A stretch of DNA of 14,765 nucleotides, from NCBI GenBank assembly GCA_030690245.1, contig JAUYGW010000230.1, positions 1 through 14,765 of the forward strand, given 5' to 3'. Source of the DNA: Gallionella sp. (lineage in GTDB: Bacteria > Pseudomonadota > Gammaproteobacteria > Burkholderiales > Gallionellaceae). This document shows positions 14,628 through 14,765 of the stretch, piece by piece. The position numbers were made by a program, and so were the translations under genes. The notes beneath the pieces were generated by a model. It worked only from the letters and a program-made list of their open reading frames with translations, had not been told where the DNA came from and did no database searches. Each line of letters opens with the position of its first letter. The first letter of the stretch is position 1.

Positions 14628-14765
14628 ATGAGTTTTCAGCAAGGTTTGAGCGGTTTGAATTTGTCGGCCAAGCAACTGGATGTAATCGGCAATAATGTGG
14701 CGAATTCCGGTACGGTTGGCTTCAAGCAATCGCAGGCGCAGTTTTCCGATATGTATGCGGCCTCT
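14628..14765 (+). CDS. flgE: Flagellar hook protein FlgE (5' part, cut by window end)
   Basis: The first 46 codons of the hook protein gene, open to the end of the window. The product begins MSFQQGLSGLNLSAKQLDVI and continues GNNVANSGTVGFKQSQAQFSD; the ASxxLDVIGNNVANSxTxGFK-type N-terminus is the rod/hook family signature, and the MSFQQGLSGL opening together with the position after flgD indicates FlgE rather than FlgF or FlgG. The ribosome-binding site is strong (ACAAGGGGG). Confidence 0.95.
   Translation, partial: MSFQQGLSGLNLSAKQLDVIGNNVANSGTVGFKQSQAQFSDMYAAS

Noticed and set aside
1..14765. CRISPR arrays, tRNA or rRNA genes, transposases, phage genes
   Set aside because: No regularly spaced repeats, RNA-gene signatures or mobility proteins were seen; apart from the small repeat element the window is a coherent flagellar cluster.

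Overview
This window is a flagellar gene cluster from a Gram-negative, polarly flagellated betaproteobacterium. The order flhB-flhA-flhF-flhG-fliA followed by a MotC/MotD-type stator, the divergent flgA-flgM-flgN block beside flgBCDE, and the moderately GC-rich codon use suggest a Nitrosomonadales or Gallionellaceae-like lineage. That placement is an inference from gene order and protein style; the window carries no rRNA or other strict taxonomic marker.

Layout: (1) 22-2871, a two-gene partner-switching signalling module: a single-domain STAS protein, then an 831-residue membrane sensor joining an Aer-like PAS domain, two membrane segments, a SpoIIE/PP2C-type phosphatase and an RsbW/SpoIIAB-like ATPase domain. 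(2) 3013-8597, the export-gate and placement genes flhB, flhA, flhF and flhG, tightly packed or overlapping. (3) 8598-8873, a non-coding gap holding an imperfect inverted repeat with 34-nt arms and a short tandem repeat. (4) 8874-11097, fliA (sigma-28), motC-like and motD-like stator genes. (5) 11122-12822 on the minus strand, flgA, flgM and flgN (transcribed in that order), with a near-consensus sigma-28 promoter between flgA and flgM. (6) 12984-14765 on the plus strand, flgB, flgC, flgD and the first 46 codons of flgE, cut by the window end.

How the parts fit: FlhA and FlhB form the type III export gate. FlhF and FlhG set flagellar position and number. FlgB, FlgC, FlgD, FlgE and FlgA build the rod, hook and P ring. 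MotC/MotD are a stator. FliA drives late genes and FlgM holds it inactive until the hook is finished; the sigma-28 site before flgM gives the usual feedback loop.

The least ordinary part is the signalling module at the left end. Its PAS domain has the flavin-binding residues of the E. coli aerotaxis receptor Aer at the same residue numbers (R57, H58, D60, W79, with N34 and N85), but the output is a phosphatase and a presumed serine kinase acting on a STAS protein rather than a chemotaxis signalling domain. Related STAS/phosphatase-kinase pairs (HsbA/HsbR in Pseudomonas) act on FlgM, and flgM lies in this same cluster. A redox-sensing partner switch that tunes FlgM-FliA is therefore a reasonable but untested hypothesis. 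A second point is FlhG, whose nucleotide-binding motifs differ from the canonical MinD/ParA form at two key positions.
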